In this document: positions 23,434-36,740 of the stretch, piece after piece | How positions within the stretch are numbered: the stretch's first letter is position 1 | Layout: each line of letters begins with the position of its first letter | From: Mortierella sp. BCC40632 | Lineage: Eukaryota > Mortierellomycota > Mortierellomycetes > Mortierellales > Mortierellaceae | DNA: 64,000 nt | NCBI GenBank assembly: GCA_011634665.1 | Contig: WAEK01000001.1 | Location: forward strand, 821,501 to 885,500 | Reading direction: 5' to 3' | Translations under genes and position numbers: made by a program | Notes under the pieces: model-generated | Told to the model about the DNA's origin: nothing | What the model saw: the letters and a program-made list of their open reading frames with translations, nothing else | Database searches by the model: none

Positions 23434-26398
23434 GGTTGATCCGAGATCCTTGACAAGGGTAAGGGGGTTGGGGGAGAGGTTGGCTATTGGGGGTTAACCG
23501 GAGGTGCTTCAATTGGAGCTCCAGAGAGTGATGACCCTTTACGAGAGGGAAGGGGAGGGGGAAGGGGACAAAAAGGTGAGAAGAAAAAGAAAGAGGAACT
23601 CTTTGGCAGCCTGAATTCTGTCTGGCTTATAAGGAGCGAGCGAGAACGGGCAACAGCAACAAGAGCAGTGAGAGCGGAGAGAAAGGGGAAGTGCGAGAGC
23701 TTCGGACCGTAGGGGAGAGGTGAGCGGAGCTGGGATATCCAAGAGGACAGCAGAAGGTTGCGGCCCTCTGGCCTTTTTATCTTAAAGCAGGGCCGGGCGA
23801 ACAAGGGCAGTCGCGGGAGCCGATGCTTGCAGTGCACAAGGTTCTCTGCACACCTGTCTAATACACCAAAGTGGGGCGCTCGGCAGACACATTCGTACTC
23901 CCTCATCACAAACAGAAGAATAATTCTGTAGTTAGAATTGAATGCGGACTGAATCAACTGCTCTATTGCCTGCACTCATTCGTTCACCTATTCAATCGCA
24001 CACACACATAGTCAATACTTAACCAGTTGCTCTCTCCCCCTCCTTCCCTCTCTGTCCCTTCCTCTCTCCGTCTCTCTCTCTCTCTCCCTCGCCTGTAATA
24101 GCGCAGAGTTTATTTTGCTGCGTGCACTCCCCCAGGCGCTATTCATTTTCATTCATATCCTAATCTCTTTTTTCCTTCTCTACTCTCGCTTGATAGCGAC
24201 GCTGCAACAGAACCTACAGCAGCTTTGTCCGAGAAGGGACCTCTTCAGACATACTACGCTGGCAATAGCAATGGTGACATACCCAGAGAGACAAAGCCTC
24301 GAGAGTGTCCCTTCTTTCCTCCTCTTCCTCACCCTATCGAAGTCAAGAGATGCAGACCGAAGGCGCAGGGACGGGTTACAGCTGGTAATGTTCTCACGGA
24401 GACACTCTCGATCGCAGGGACAAAAGGATGGCCTGTTAAGTGGTCGAGCGCAGGGTATGCTGACCAGGCGCACAGGGAAACACCTCCAACAGGAGGACGA
24501 GGCAGAGTTGCGATTGAGGACAGAAGAGTGGATGTGGGAGAGAACCGGCGAAAACAGGTCTGTCAAGGCAGGGTGTGGAGATTTAGCACCAATGGTAGTA
24601 ACAGGGGCTGCAAGAAAAAGATGCAAGAAGGAGACAGGGGCGGTGCAGACGCCGCTCAAGAAGAATTGAGGGGAAAAGAACGCCGAGGAGCAAAGCGGAG
24701 CCGCCTACTGCCTACTACCCTCTCTGTATGTAGTGATGTATCTCAACATGGATATCTTGGACTTGCTTCGCTCACGAATGGCCTCTTTTTCGATGCCTTG
24801 CATGTTCATTTCCCAGTAAAGGTGGATCCCCACTACCCCGCATTTCACGCTTTGTTATGGAGGAGCGTCCTAGGGATAGTCAAAGACTGGTGGGCCAACG
24901 AACAGACAGATTCGGTCCGCTACAGCGACTTTTTCTTCTGCCCGATGCATTATCAAATAGGCAGGTGTGAAGAGTGTGGGGAAAGCGGAGAGAAGTATGG
25001 AGGATCCAGTTTCTGACAAAAGTGGACATTTGTGTATTGTTCTTTTCCCCACCTCCGGCACCAAGCGAGCTCGGTATTGCTGTCAGTCCAGGACATGATC
25101 TTTGCGCTGGTCTGTGTCCCAAGCCCCCCTTTTGAAGCATTGACAACTCAAAGTTCAAAAGAGTGGGAAAACGCGCCAAGTAGTGGATCAGGAAGTTAAA
25201 GTGGTACATAAACCCCGTACCGTCATGACAGCTGCATCAACATATGTTGTAACAACAAACAAACAAGGACAAAAAAAAGTGGGGTCTCAAAGGTCAACCG
25301 CAGCTCCTCTCTATCACTCATACAACTCCATACTATCAAGGATAAACTATTGCAACGAGACAAGAGGCCTCGGCCACGTAACACGGTCTGGTTCCGAAAG
25401 CTTGACCAGGACGCTTAGAGAAGCTCCATGCTGTGCTGACCTTTACCTTTTCGTTTGCACTGTTCCTTGTCGTGCAGTCAGCTGAACAGAATAGCCAACG
25501 CCCTTATCGCTCCTGGGGTCAAAAGGCAGAAAAAAAATCGGGAGATGTGGATCTCGTCCATTCTGCGTCCGCTCCTTGACAGATGGATCGAATTTCATAC
25601 CTCTGCATTCTAGCGAACAAGATGGACTGCAATCGGAGAGGTGGAAGGTCGTCACTCAACCTTCAACTGGGCCAGTTATTCTCACCGGCGATGGAATCAG
25701 CAGCGCAGACTTCTAGCCCCTTTCAAATCTTCACCCAATGGGCCCCATCCGGGACCACAGTTTGTTCTCGACCTCATTCGAAAGCGGAGTCTCCAGCATC
25801 TACCAGTTGGTTTCCTCAGAAGAGAACAGAAAGAGTCGCAAATGGTTGAGCGAGAGGGTCCATCCTGATTAATAAAGGAAAAATGCGGGGAAACCGAAAT
25901 TCGACTGAGTTACTTGAGCCAAGACTGAATAGTGAGCCCAATAGAGACAGCTCTGTTTTTTTTTTTTTTTGCCTGCTTTATACAGTGAGATTTCGGCCAC
26001 TAGCTCTAAGCCTAACCAAACAAACACTACAAAATAGAGACAGCTCTGTTGGAGTGGGCGTAAAAATTTTTTATAAACACAAACAAGCCTTGGCTGCGGT
26101 GGGTTGGCATTCCCTATTCTGCTTACAGCTTATTATTATTATTATTTTCCCTTTTGTTCGAGGCTGAGATCATTAAGCTTGCTTAAGAACACATGGCACT
26201 TGCCTACGCTTGAAAGAGAGAGAGAGGGAAGGGAGAGAGACGCGGCTCCTAGACCGAAAAGAATAGCCACATCCACACGATATTCAGCGACTCGTCTCAT
26301 CCTCTAAGCTCCAAGTCCACTTGAAAGGGGGGGAGTAGGAAACAAAAGATGGAGCAAATTAAAGGTCACTGCCTGGTCCGAATAACGGCATCCGCTAA
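23434..26398. other. Intergenic region, no supported gene
   Basis: About 3 kb upstream of the permease. Frames of up to 263 codons occur (around 24.1-25.0 kb), but they overlap on both strands, match no family I know and have no convincing splice partners. Pyrimidine-rich sequence around 24.0-24.1 kb and scattered short poly(A) runs are the only structure seen. Confidence 0.55.
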
Positions 26399-26781
26399 TC
26401 ACAATCTCTCAAAGACTTTGATATCCTCCGAGTAGACCGGCCTGTCCTGTGCGCGTTTACTGGTAGGTGCGCTGTTGTTGTTGTTGTTTTCTTCTTCTAT
26501 TCTGTTTTCTGACAGAATCTTTAGACAATGAATGAGCAGACAAAAAGAGCATCGAGCCAGCTGATAGGATAATGACTTCAGAGACGTTAACGGTCGTCCA
26601 GAGAAAAAATGGACCGAGCGAAGGGAGGAGAGGGGGAAGAAAAACAAACGAGGGTGATATATGCGAACCATGCGCGTGATTCACCTAGAGAAGTATTAGC
26701 CGGCGCCGTATCGCCTGCAGAGACCATGGAAGAGTCAACAGGGGTAGACTGGTCTTCCACTACAAAGCGATCGATTTTCAT
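26399..26781 (-). CDS. Possible small two-exon gene, unknown product
   Basis: Tentative model: complement(join(26399..26508, 26685..26781)), 68 aa. It starts MKIDRFVVEDQ. The donor gtgaat (phase 1) joins an acceptor after a pyrimidine-rich run ending in gtcag, which restores frame as E-N-R-I-E-E-E. The product is acidic and hydrophilic with an Asn run and ends SKRAQDRPVYSEDIKVFERL. I do not recognise a family. Support is the phase-matched intron with a good pyrimidine tract and a plausible amphipathic C-terminus. There is no homology evidence, and upstream exons are possible. Confidence 0.3.
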
Positions 26782-29700
26782 TGATCCAATGAACTGACTG
26801 TCCACGGTGTCTTTACTCTTTCATGGTTTGTCGTTTTCCCAATGTATCAAAACAATAAATAAACATGGAAGAGATCCCATGCGCAAGGCGATGCCAACAC
26901 ATCCTTGCTTTGGTAAAAAAGAAAGAAAAAGGAAAGCAACTAGGGCAGTATCACATTCATATATCGTTCAGGCGGAATGAAAAGACGCACTCGCGGGATG
27001 CTCCGAATATGAATGAACGGAAATAGCCATTCGCTCTTATCGAGGTTCACTTCTTGGACAAGCGATGCCTCCTGCAAGGGTCAGGCTATTAGACTTTTTA
27101 TGTTTTATTTTGGTCCACGCTTATGCTATTTGTTTGTTAGTTGATATGGTTGTGCTTTTTGCGCTTCTCCCGCCAATCCCACGGTCCACAACATGTATCT
27201 GTCAAGCTAATTGGATCCTTGAAGAGATATGGGATGCACAGGTTCGTAAAAAAAAAAAAGACTGCTCTCTCTCTCTCTCTCTTCGAAAAAGAAGTAGATA
27301 CTAACGGGACGGACGACGACTACCTTAGGGATGATCGGACGGAAGAAGATATGAGAGAGATACTGCGATCGTTTTTTTTTCTCCTTGTTTTCCTCAACAG
27401 AACAAGGGAGAAAGAGAAAGAGCTGAGTGCCAACTCTTTTTAGGTCGGTTTTTATATTCAGCTGCCTTGCCCGTTTGGCCGCATTCTGGGCTCCCGATAT
27501 GGTAACCAGGTGCGGCGTGAAAAGCGGGGGAGTGAGAAGCAGACGGAATAAAGCGACGAGGACCATGCTAGAAGGGTGATATGGGATTGTAGATTAGAGT
27601 TAACCGCGTAACGGCCCTGGCCGGTAACATCCATGTTGCCCGTTTTTTTTAAAAAAAACCATGCCCAATGTTTCTTACATAGCGACCGTTGGGTTGCCGT
27701 TATTCTGAGCATCTGTAGTTTGCCATTAGTGTGCTACCACACGCTTATCTCTTTATTTATCCAAAGAACCTCGGTATCTGATTCATTTGGGGCCACCTCG
27801 ACCAGAGATCGGCACACACAAACTCGTGCCTCTTGATTCTCAACATGCTTCATGTCTCTGCGATCTATCCAATGTGCGGTTTCGAATTTGAGGAGAGGAT
27901 GACATTTGATCCGAAAAGTCATTTATTAAGAAGATGCCGTGTTGGTCGGAATACATCAACGTAGAATCCCGAGCCCGGCTCTACTTTACCAGCCTTCCCT
28001 AGCTATGAGATAGGCCCATTCGCCCACTCTCTCTTCCTTTCTTTTTACTGTCTCATTCCCATGGCCCGCTCTCACCTTCTCTTACTCTTTTTCTGTTTCT
28101 TAAGTTCTGTTGGCTCCATCTCGCTTGCACGACGTGCATTGTCGTGCATTCAATTTCATTTGATGAGAGTTGGACAGTTTGCTTCCCACCACTGTAGTAG
28201 GCTATAGAAATGTACATTTCATCTACAAACCCTCTCTCTCTCTTTCTCTCCCAATGTCAAATGAGCCTTTTGTACATTGCCGTGTGTAGAACGATATTCC
28301 AATTTTAGTTTCTCACGGCCAAGCCCATACTATCCTCCATGAGAAAGTGAAAAAGTGTGAGAGAAAGAGAAAGAGAAAGAGAGAGAGAGAGGGGGGGAGA
28401 AGTACGGTACAGCAGTATCTTGACTTTCTCTAAAAAAGCCCTTTTTTCCTCTTCTTCTTTTTCTTCCCAAACCTCTCCTATCCGCCAGCAGCCTTGATAG
28501 CAAACCTTCATTGGGGTCTTTTCCCATTCAAGGTACTTTGGTCCTGATACGGACTTTAAAAAAAATGAGTCTGAAAGAGCGCCTATCTTCTCACTACCAA
28601 CAGCAGGGGCACTGTGATCGGGACCAGGTCCGAGTCCAGCATACAAGACCGTTAACCCTTTGGATTTCAAAACAATTAAGCCGATCGAAGATATGATATC
28701 CTGTTCTATAGTCTATAGTCAATGTCGCGTTCAGTGAGCTGTATCTCCTACTTTTCTACGGATGACCCCGTATAGATTAAATAAGCTTAGTTGTTACCTG
28801 GTTGATCAAGTCAATCCAGCAGGAAACAAAGAGAACAGAGCAGAACAAAAAAAAAAGAAAAAAGAAAAAAGAAAAAAGAAAAAGGTTGTGCAAGGCAATT
28901 CCGGATGCGTGTAGGGCGAGTCTTTCTTTAATCAGGTCATAAAACCACTCTATCTCTAGCTCAAAGCCCAAGTCATCAGGCTTGTCTAGGGGGCATACTT
29001 TTTTTTTTTTGAGGCTTCCTATTCTTCCCATCTGCTCATTGTTTATTACCTTTGGCTCATGCATTCATTTCTGTTCAACGTCGCACAAAGTCGGGTTAGC
29101 TTCAGCGAATAGGCGAGATGCTCTTGCCCGATGTCGACCGTAAGGATAGGGAGGAGGTCGGGCGAATATGGAACTGTCGTAAGGAAAGGGCAAGCAGAAC
29201 TAGTATTGTGTTCCGTCAATCCAACTAATGTCGCGGAGAGTGCTGTGCGATCGGCGGGAACGGCCGGTCAAAAGAGCCGCCTTTTTAAAAAAGGGCGAGG
29301 TGACGAGAGGAGTGAACCTCAGTCACCAAATAGCCATCTGCCAAAGCCTCAAGGAGAGAAAAAAATGAGGCGTAGACAAGAATGGGAAGATAAGACAGGT
29401 GTCCTCAGAGTGCATGTCAAGCTTTTTTTTTTTTTTTTTTCTTTTTTTTTCCCACTTTGCACATGCCCAGTCTGGGGAGGAGGCGAGAGGAGTGATCCGT
29501 TTTCGCCTTCCGACTTCCCCGCAAAAACGAACGAATAGGAAGGCGAGAACCTTGAGACTGGCACAAAGTTCAATGCTCAGCAAACCTTACTTCCAAGAGT
29601 CCATGCCCCGATTCTTTTCCATGACCAAACCAGGAAGGTGGGGTAAAGAGAAGAAAAAAAAAAGGCCGACCAAGGTGAAGAAGAATGCTGTTGAACAGTA

Positions 29701-30006
29701 ACAGAGCCGAAGAGTTCTTTTCCACTATGATTGAATTAAGTTATCGGTAAGACCGACCTGTCAAAGGACGCTCGCGTGGTTAATGAGAAATGACCCCGAC
29801 ATCTTCTCGTGCGTGGGCCGGAAGGAAAGCCATCGAGATGGCTATAGCATGTAGCATACCCGGAAAGTATACTTTGAGTAGCTCCTCCTCTCCATCTCAC
29901 CCATCTTTTATTCCTGGGTATGTACGACCGTCTCCGGAAGGTTATTGGGATTCTTCCTCAGTCATCTCCTGTTCCTCTACACATCGAATCAAGGTGATTT
30001 ATGCGC

Positions 30007-30050
<44 letters not shown>

Positions 30051-32887
30051 CTTTCTTTCTTTCTTTGATGTAGTCCCACACTTCAACATCTTTCACTTAC
30101 CCCGCACAATTCATGCATGAAAGAGAGAACAAGTGGACACGCACGCACTGCACTTTCACGTTGCACTAAACTCGTGTCCTTCTCCACCTTTTTCTTCTTT
30201 ACGTTCATGTTCAGCTCAACCTTTCCTGCAAGTCTCTTTACCCCGCAATTTTCCAAATCGACACATTCACGCACTCTTTCTCTTCCATTCAGTGGCTCGC
30301 TAAAAAATAAAAAGATAAACACCGAACCCACTTTTCTTGTCCGTCGCATGGTCACGAGGATAAAGGGCGAAGGAGGAAGTCTATCATATCATAGGCTCTT
30401 GGTAGACTTTTTGAACGAAAAGAGAACTGGAAGATGCGGGGTAAAGTGAATGAACAGGGCTCAGCAGTCTTTTTGCGACACGATCCACAATTGCCGCTTC
30501 TTTATCGTTTCGAAAGAACAGGGTTGTGGAATTGACGACTTTACTCTCCTTCCTCTTTCTTGCTTTTGGTATCGATCAAAGAGCAGTCTGTTTCAGGGCA
30601 GCCTGCCGGACTACCACAGGCCACATGTTCGAAATGAAGAAAGGCATTCGATTCATCTGGTGGTCATCAAGGCGTCTTACCACTATGGAGACTACAATGA
30701 CAACGAAATAGCCAGTGGGGTAAAGCAGTAACTCACTTCTGGCCAGCAAGCAGACTTCTCTGAAGGAATGACAAAAGAGGGTTCGGGAACGAATCTTTGC
30801 CCCTGTGAAAAAGATAGCCCCCTCCCGCCTCATCGATATGGCAGTGTACAGCCGGGCTTATCGTGTCCTTGTTTCTCTCTCTCTCTCTTCGTATCACATG
30901 GGCCAAGCACTCCAAGTCGGTGTCGGAGGATGGAAAGGAGGAAAAGGAAGACGACCCACTTTTTTTTTTCCGGCACTCTTGAAAACAAAACAACAACATC
31001 AGCAGCAGCAACAACAGCAATGTTGACAGTGGTTACGGAACACATACACATGCACGCACACGCACACGCTTTTGTATGGATACACACACGAATCACTCAG
31101 CATAACGCATCGCCTTACTCCCTTCTCCCTTTGCCTTCTTTTGTACAACCACACAAAATACCGAGATTTAGATTTTGAATGTTACAAACAAATCCGTCCT
31201 GTTTTCTTTCTTCTTCTAGAAATGGATCTTTGAAAAGTGCGGGGAAGAGCGAATAAGGAGAATTACGTTCGCGGGGGCAGTTTGCCAAAAAGACCTCTTC
31301 CTCTCCTCCCCCTTCCCCCCCCCTCCACCCCACACAGAATATAATTTTCTAATAGCCATTTCTCATGTCAGCTCTACTGCTCTCACTCATATACACACAA
31401 AAAACCGGTTAAAATAAACAGTTGCCAGAGTGGAGACCAGAAAGTCATGGGATGATACAAGAATCAAAAGGTACAACTCTAAAAGCAAAAAAAAATTGCC
31501 TCTGTTCCGAGAACCCTCTTTTTCCACAACTGGGTTCATGTTGATTTCTCACTATTCGCTAGTACCACCCGCAACAAAAAAAAAAAAAAAAAACTGTCGT
31601 TTGAAAAGGAATGGAGAGAATCCGAGGTCCGACTTGCAGCAGCAATCTTTTTTCGCAAACATACATGCTGCAGGTCGCTCACCATCACACACAAACAGGG
31701 CTAAACAAACAAACCGTAGATCACTCTTCTTTGTCCGGCTGCATGTGTGGTTTTTTGCTTTGACTAAACTTTAGTGCTTGTGTGAGTGTATCTGTGTTTG
31801 TGTGGGTGAAGGAACCCTTTAGGTAAGGGTAACCACGACCAACTCTATCCAGGCCACCAAGGACAAGATGTGCCGCAGTTCTTTTTGTGTATCATCCCTC
31901 TCCATCGTACTGGAGACTCATAAGCGACAGAACCAATCCTCTGTAGGAATGCCTTCGCTTCTCTCCATTCTTTTCGTGAATGCGAGAGTACCAGTGGGTC
32001 GGATACTCTGCTCTCTACGGATTATTCCTTTGCGACCACATTTTATCCCTCTCTCTCTCTCTCTTCTTTTGTTGACTGGTCTCCCTCTTTCATCCATAGG
32101 CTCAATCCGGAGCACGGTCTCCACTTTTCTTCTTTCCTTTCCTCACCTCCTTTTAACTCCTGGCCTCTTTCCTACTCTTTGATAGAAAAAAGGGAAACAG
32201 CAGTACCAAACATACACGCCGATTTGTATCCACGCATATTTGTCTATGGATTCATCGCGCCGTAAGGGTAGGGGAGGGGGAGGGGGAGGGTTCATCCTTG
32301 CCTCTTCGCACAACCAACTTGGGCCTCACATATCTGCCCACACCCACACATACGGTTTTCTTACCATCCTGTGTTGACAATAGAGCCGTGCGACCCAACT
32401 ACACATTAACGCTCCTTCACCCCACAATGGATTTGCTCCGCACTTTTTTTTTTTTTTTTTTTTTTTTAAATGTAGATAAATATTTTTTTTTATATGATTC
32501 CTTTTCCCATTGTTCTGGATATCAAATAACACAGCTTGACTCCACATCCTTTCCATGTTGACAAACAATAAAAAGCACGTACATGGGGTCGTTGACCGGT
32601 AGCCAAAAAAAAAAAACTTTCCGTGCTCTCTAATAAACAAACAAGGGGAGGAAGAGGAAGAAGAGTGAGAGAAAAAGAGTGGAGAAGAACTACTAATTAC
32701 AATCGTAGCCCCAAAAAAAAAAAAAAAAAACAACAATGCAGTCTCCAACAGCAACAACAAAAACAAGAATATAAAAACGGGCAACAGTTGCCATGATCTT
32801 TGAATTGTTTGGGTTGATTCTCAATGAAAAAAAAAGTCACTCTTTGCGTCGGGTTGTCATGAAAGTATCGCAAAGATGAGAAGAGAC

Positions 32888-32918
<31 letters not shown>

Positions 32919-33063
32919 AAGTCCGTAATTACCCAGGAAAGTGGGTAGAGCCTAGTACAAACTCAATCCGATCTTCTCCTACTACTATTACTACCAAAAC
33001 TGCCGATCTTATCCGCTGATTCATTCTTCATTGGCTCGTTTTTGCATACAGTGTGCGACGCTC

Positions 33064-33103
<40 letters not shown>

Positions 33104-34051
33104 GTGCGCGTGCATGTGTTTCTGTCTTGTTTACTCGATTTCTTGTCTTGCTACTGCGCCCATACACCTTTTTCTTTTCTTTTTTTCTAGATACCTTCTT
33201 GCCTCCTTTCTTTCTTTCTTTCTTTCTTTTTTCTTTTTTTTCTTCCCTTAGGTTTTAGGTCGAGTAGGACAAGTGACCAAAAGCCCTCTAAACCTAGGGT
33301 GTGTGTGTGTGTTAACCTTTGACAGAGAAAATTTCCAAGCTCTGGCAAATATTGGATGTCTTTTTTCTCTTTTCTCATTTTCTTGCTACTCTACCTCTTC
33401 TTCCTACTACCTCTTTCCTTCCTCTATCTATACTCCATCCCCTCAAATTCAAGAGCAGACTTATCATGAGAGCATATTAGGCCCATGAATCACGCCCACT
33501 TCTCTTCCATGCGGCAGGTAGGTAGGTTGGTAAAATAATCTTGTCTGCGAGGTGCTAGAAGAAACACCTAGCGCCTTCAACACGTCCAAATCCCTCTCGT
33601 TCTATTTTTTTTTTTTTGTTTTTACTGTTCCAATGAGTGCGATGACTTCGTCTCAGAGTATTTATTTATTTATTTATTTATTTTGGAGATCATCCGTGAA
33701 GAAAAGAGGGAGAGAGAAAGAAAAGAGAACAAAACACGAGAAAAAAAAATAGAACAAGAGTGATGGTGGGAGGGGGGGGGATTTCAAATGCTACATTGAG
33801 AACAAGGATTGCAAAATAGGACGCAAAGCACACACGGAATTTTTTTTTTCTTCTTCCGTTTCGTCTCCGGTTTTTTTTTTTTCTTTTTTCTTTTTTTTTT
33901 TCTTTTTTTTTTTGGAATGAAGGGAAGAGGGTTTTGAAAAAAAAATGAAAAAATAAAAAAAAATAAATGGAACACAATGAAACATAAAATAAATAAAGAG
34001 AGAGAAACGAACGCGAAACGAGAGATTTGATGTTACAAGTTTCATTGCAAG

Positions 34052-34111
<60 letters not shown>

Positions 34112-34414
34112 AAAAAAATACAGCTTGAAGAAAAAAGGGAAGTGGGGGGAGTTGCAATGAGTCCTTGGGAGGGTGAATCTGTCTGTGCCTGCGTGTGGTT
34201 GTGCGTTAGGTTCCTCCTTCCTCCCTAGCTTATTATTCTTGACGAGCAAAAGGTCCTCCCAAGGCTCAAATTTGCTCATGTACATCAGTTTTGCGAAAGA
34301 AAAAAAGAGATAAATAAACAGTAAAGGGAATCCCGCACAATGAAAAAAAAAAAGAGTCCTTCAGATTCGCGAACGGGTCCTACGTTTAAAACCATGTCCC
34401 AAGAAGGGTATCAC
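26782..34414. other. Gene-poor 7.6-kb region
   Basis: No frame here shows a recognisable domain or a phase-consistent exon chain. It contains numerous poly(T/A) runs, a (GTT)n tract at about 30008-30048, a CT tract at about 33069-33100, TTTA repeats near 33658-33681, a G-rich quadruplex-like run at 32266-32290 and a 58-A tract at 34052-34109. The part next to 34.4 kb must include the 3' UTR of the Rsc-like gene. Non-coding RNA genes could be present but cannot be recognised by eye. Confidence 0.5.
34052..34109. repeat. Poly(A) tract of about 58
   Basis: The longest homopolymer in the window, uninterrupted, located about 300 bp beyond the stop codon of the Rsc-like gene (poly-T on that gene's strand). 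Confidence 0.98.
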
Positions 34415-36089
34415 TCAGATGCCCCCGCCTCCATTACCCATGGGATTAGCATATCCTAAAGTAACGTAGGAATTAAATATTCTCTTGTTAGATCAGCAGA
34501 CTCAGTTGTTCAAACTATCCTGGATCTCCATCTGGTATCCGGTTGGCAGAGACGTTTACGTACCACTCATACCAGGGGGCATGGTCGGCATGGGTACAGA
34601 CATGCCCATTGGCATCTGCATACCAGGGGTTGGTCCTGGCGTGTGGATCGGGTTGGAGGGCGCCGGCATTGCCATAGGTGACATTGCCATCGACATAGGC
34701 GACATGGCCATTGTAGCTGGTGGTGTGCCCATGGGAATGTTAGTTGAACCCATTTGCCCCGGCAATGACGCTCCCGTACCCGAGAATGCAATATTGGCAC
34801 CCATGTTTACTCCTGTTCCTTGGACGACCATATTCCCATATCCATAAACGGCCTGTGGTCCACCACTTCCGTTACCGATCGGGTGATATGCTGAAGGGGG
34901 CAGGTTGGTGGACATGTGCGTTGGTGTTGAGGCAGGCGCATGTGATACTGTATACATCCCATTATTGAATCCAACTCCTGCACCTGCTCCAGCGAGTGCA
35001 CTGCCTGGGCGCTCGACAACTATCCCCTCCGTGCTCGTATCCGTGCCATTATAGCTCAACCTCTGCTTCTTGGCAAGAGATTCCCCTGGACGCTGAGGTT
35101 TAACCGTCGACAGGACAGCAGGTTGTTGAGGTGGTGTAAACCAAAGTGACTGATTCTGGTCGCTGTGGTTAAAAGGCGGGGTCGCGTTGGATGAATCATG
35201 AAGAGATCCAGAAGAAGATCGGAGGTTCTGCCTCTGACTATTCATAGCCATAGCGGCGATTGTGTTAGGCGTTGCAACTGAGGGGACAGGCGTGTTGGCC
35301 GCCACAGGGGGTGGCGTCATGATACTAGCCTGTTCAGAATTGCCAACTACTGAAAGTCCAAGTCCTACACCCTCAGCAGAATGGCCTAGTCCCATACCCG
35401 CCTCTACAGAGGCCGCCATCGAATTGGACGGGGACGCTTCACTTCTAGGGGTCGACGGTGAGCCCCCCGGAGGGAAAAGAGTCTGATTACTAATCGCTCC
35501 GTTACTAAACCCAGGAGTAAAAGGCATCCCTCCTGGTTGCTGAGAAACAATCGTGTGTGAAGGAGCAACGGAGTAGGACAGTTGAGGTCCAGAAGCAGCG
35601 CTAACAGCAGCAGAAATTACAGTGGAGGCTGATGGGGAGGCAGCATTTGCCATATTGAGATTGGTGGACGCATGCTGAAACTGTGGTGACACCATTGGAG
35701 AAGAGTGTCGCGAGCCAGATTGTTGAGATTGTGCAGACAATGTCCTTTGATGGTAGGGATTTGAAACTGCAAACTCGCCTGCCAATCCAGGGAACTGTTG
35801 TTGTTGTTGGTGCATTCTTTGCAATTGCTGCATATGTTGCATTTGCTGTATCTGTTGCATCTGCTGCATCTGCTGTAGCTGTGGGTGTGGCTGCTGATGG
35901 TATTGCTGTTGTGTTTGTTGTGTTTGTTGAGGTTTTTGGCCTTGCTGGGGGGGATGGGGCTGCTGAGATGGTTGAGGCTGCTGAGATTGTTGAGGTTGCT
36001 GAGGTTGCTGGGTCTGAGGTTGCTGTTGAGGCTGTGTAGGATGCGGTTGTTGTTGCTGTTGTATCCGCTGCTGCTGTTGCTGCTGCTGT

Positions 36090-36123
<34 letters not shown>

Positions 36124-36255
36124 ATTGTTGCTGCTTTACAATGTATTGTTGCTGAAGTAGATTATGTTGCTGTACAAGTCGCTGTTGCTGCGCAACTTGT
36201 TGCTGATGGTTCAGATGCTGTGGCTGTGGCGGTGGTTGCTGCCGCTGCGGTTGTG

Positions 36256-36289
<34 letters not shown>

Positions 36290-36683
36290 CTGCATTTGCT
36301 GGGAATGCAGCGGCTGTTGCGGGTGATGCTGTAGCTTCTGGAGCGGTAGAACATGCCCTCCTGTCGGAACCTGTTGAGTAGCTCCGGCATTCAGATTGTT
36401 TAGGGAAGCATACTGAAGCTGAGGTGTTCTTGCCATCGAGAAAGGCTGATTAATGGACTGAGCCATAGCTCCACCTGGATGCTGGTTCTGCTGAGGCAAC
36501 TGTTGAGATAGCTGCTGGGGCAACTGCTGAGGCAACTGCTGAGGCAACTGCTGAGGCAACTGCTGAGGCAACTGCTGAGGCATTTGCTGGGACACTTGCT
36601 GAGGGGTCTGAGAAACACTGGGAAATCCCTGTGGTGAGAATCCTTGTTGGGTAGCATTTGGACCAAAAGGCTGTTGCTGTTGG

Positions 36684-36740
<57 letters not shown>

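Noticed and set aside
24115..25016. Overlapping frames of up to 263 codons
   Set aside because: Open on both strands with no domain, no splice partners and arginine-rich shadow composition.
35885..36160. Leu- and Val/Ala-rich plus-strand frames
   Set aside because: Antisense shadows of the poly-Gln coding exon of the Rsc-like gene.
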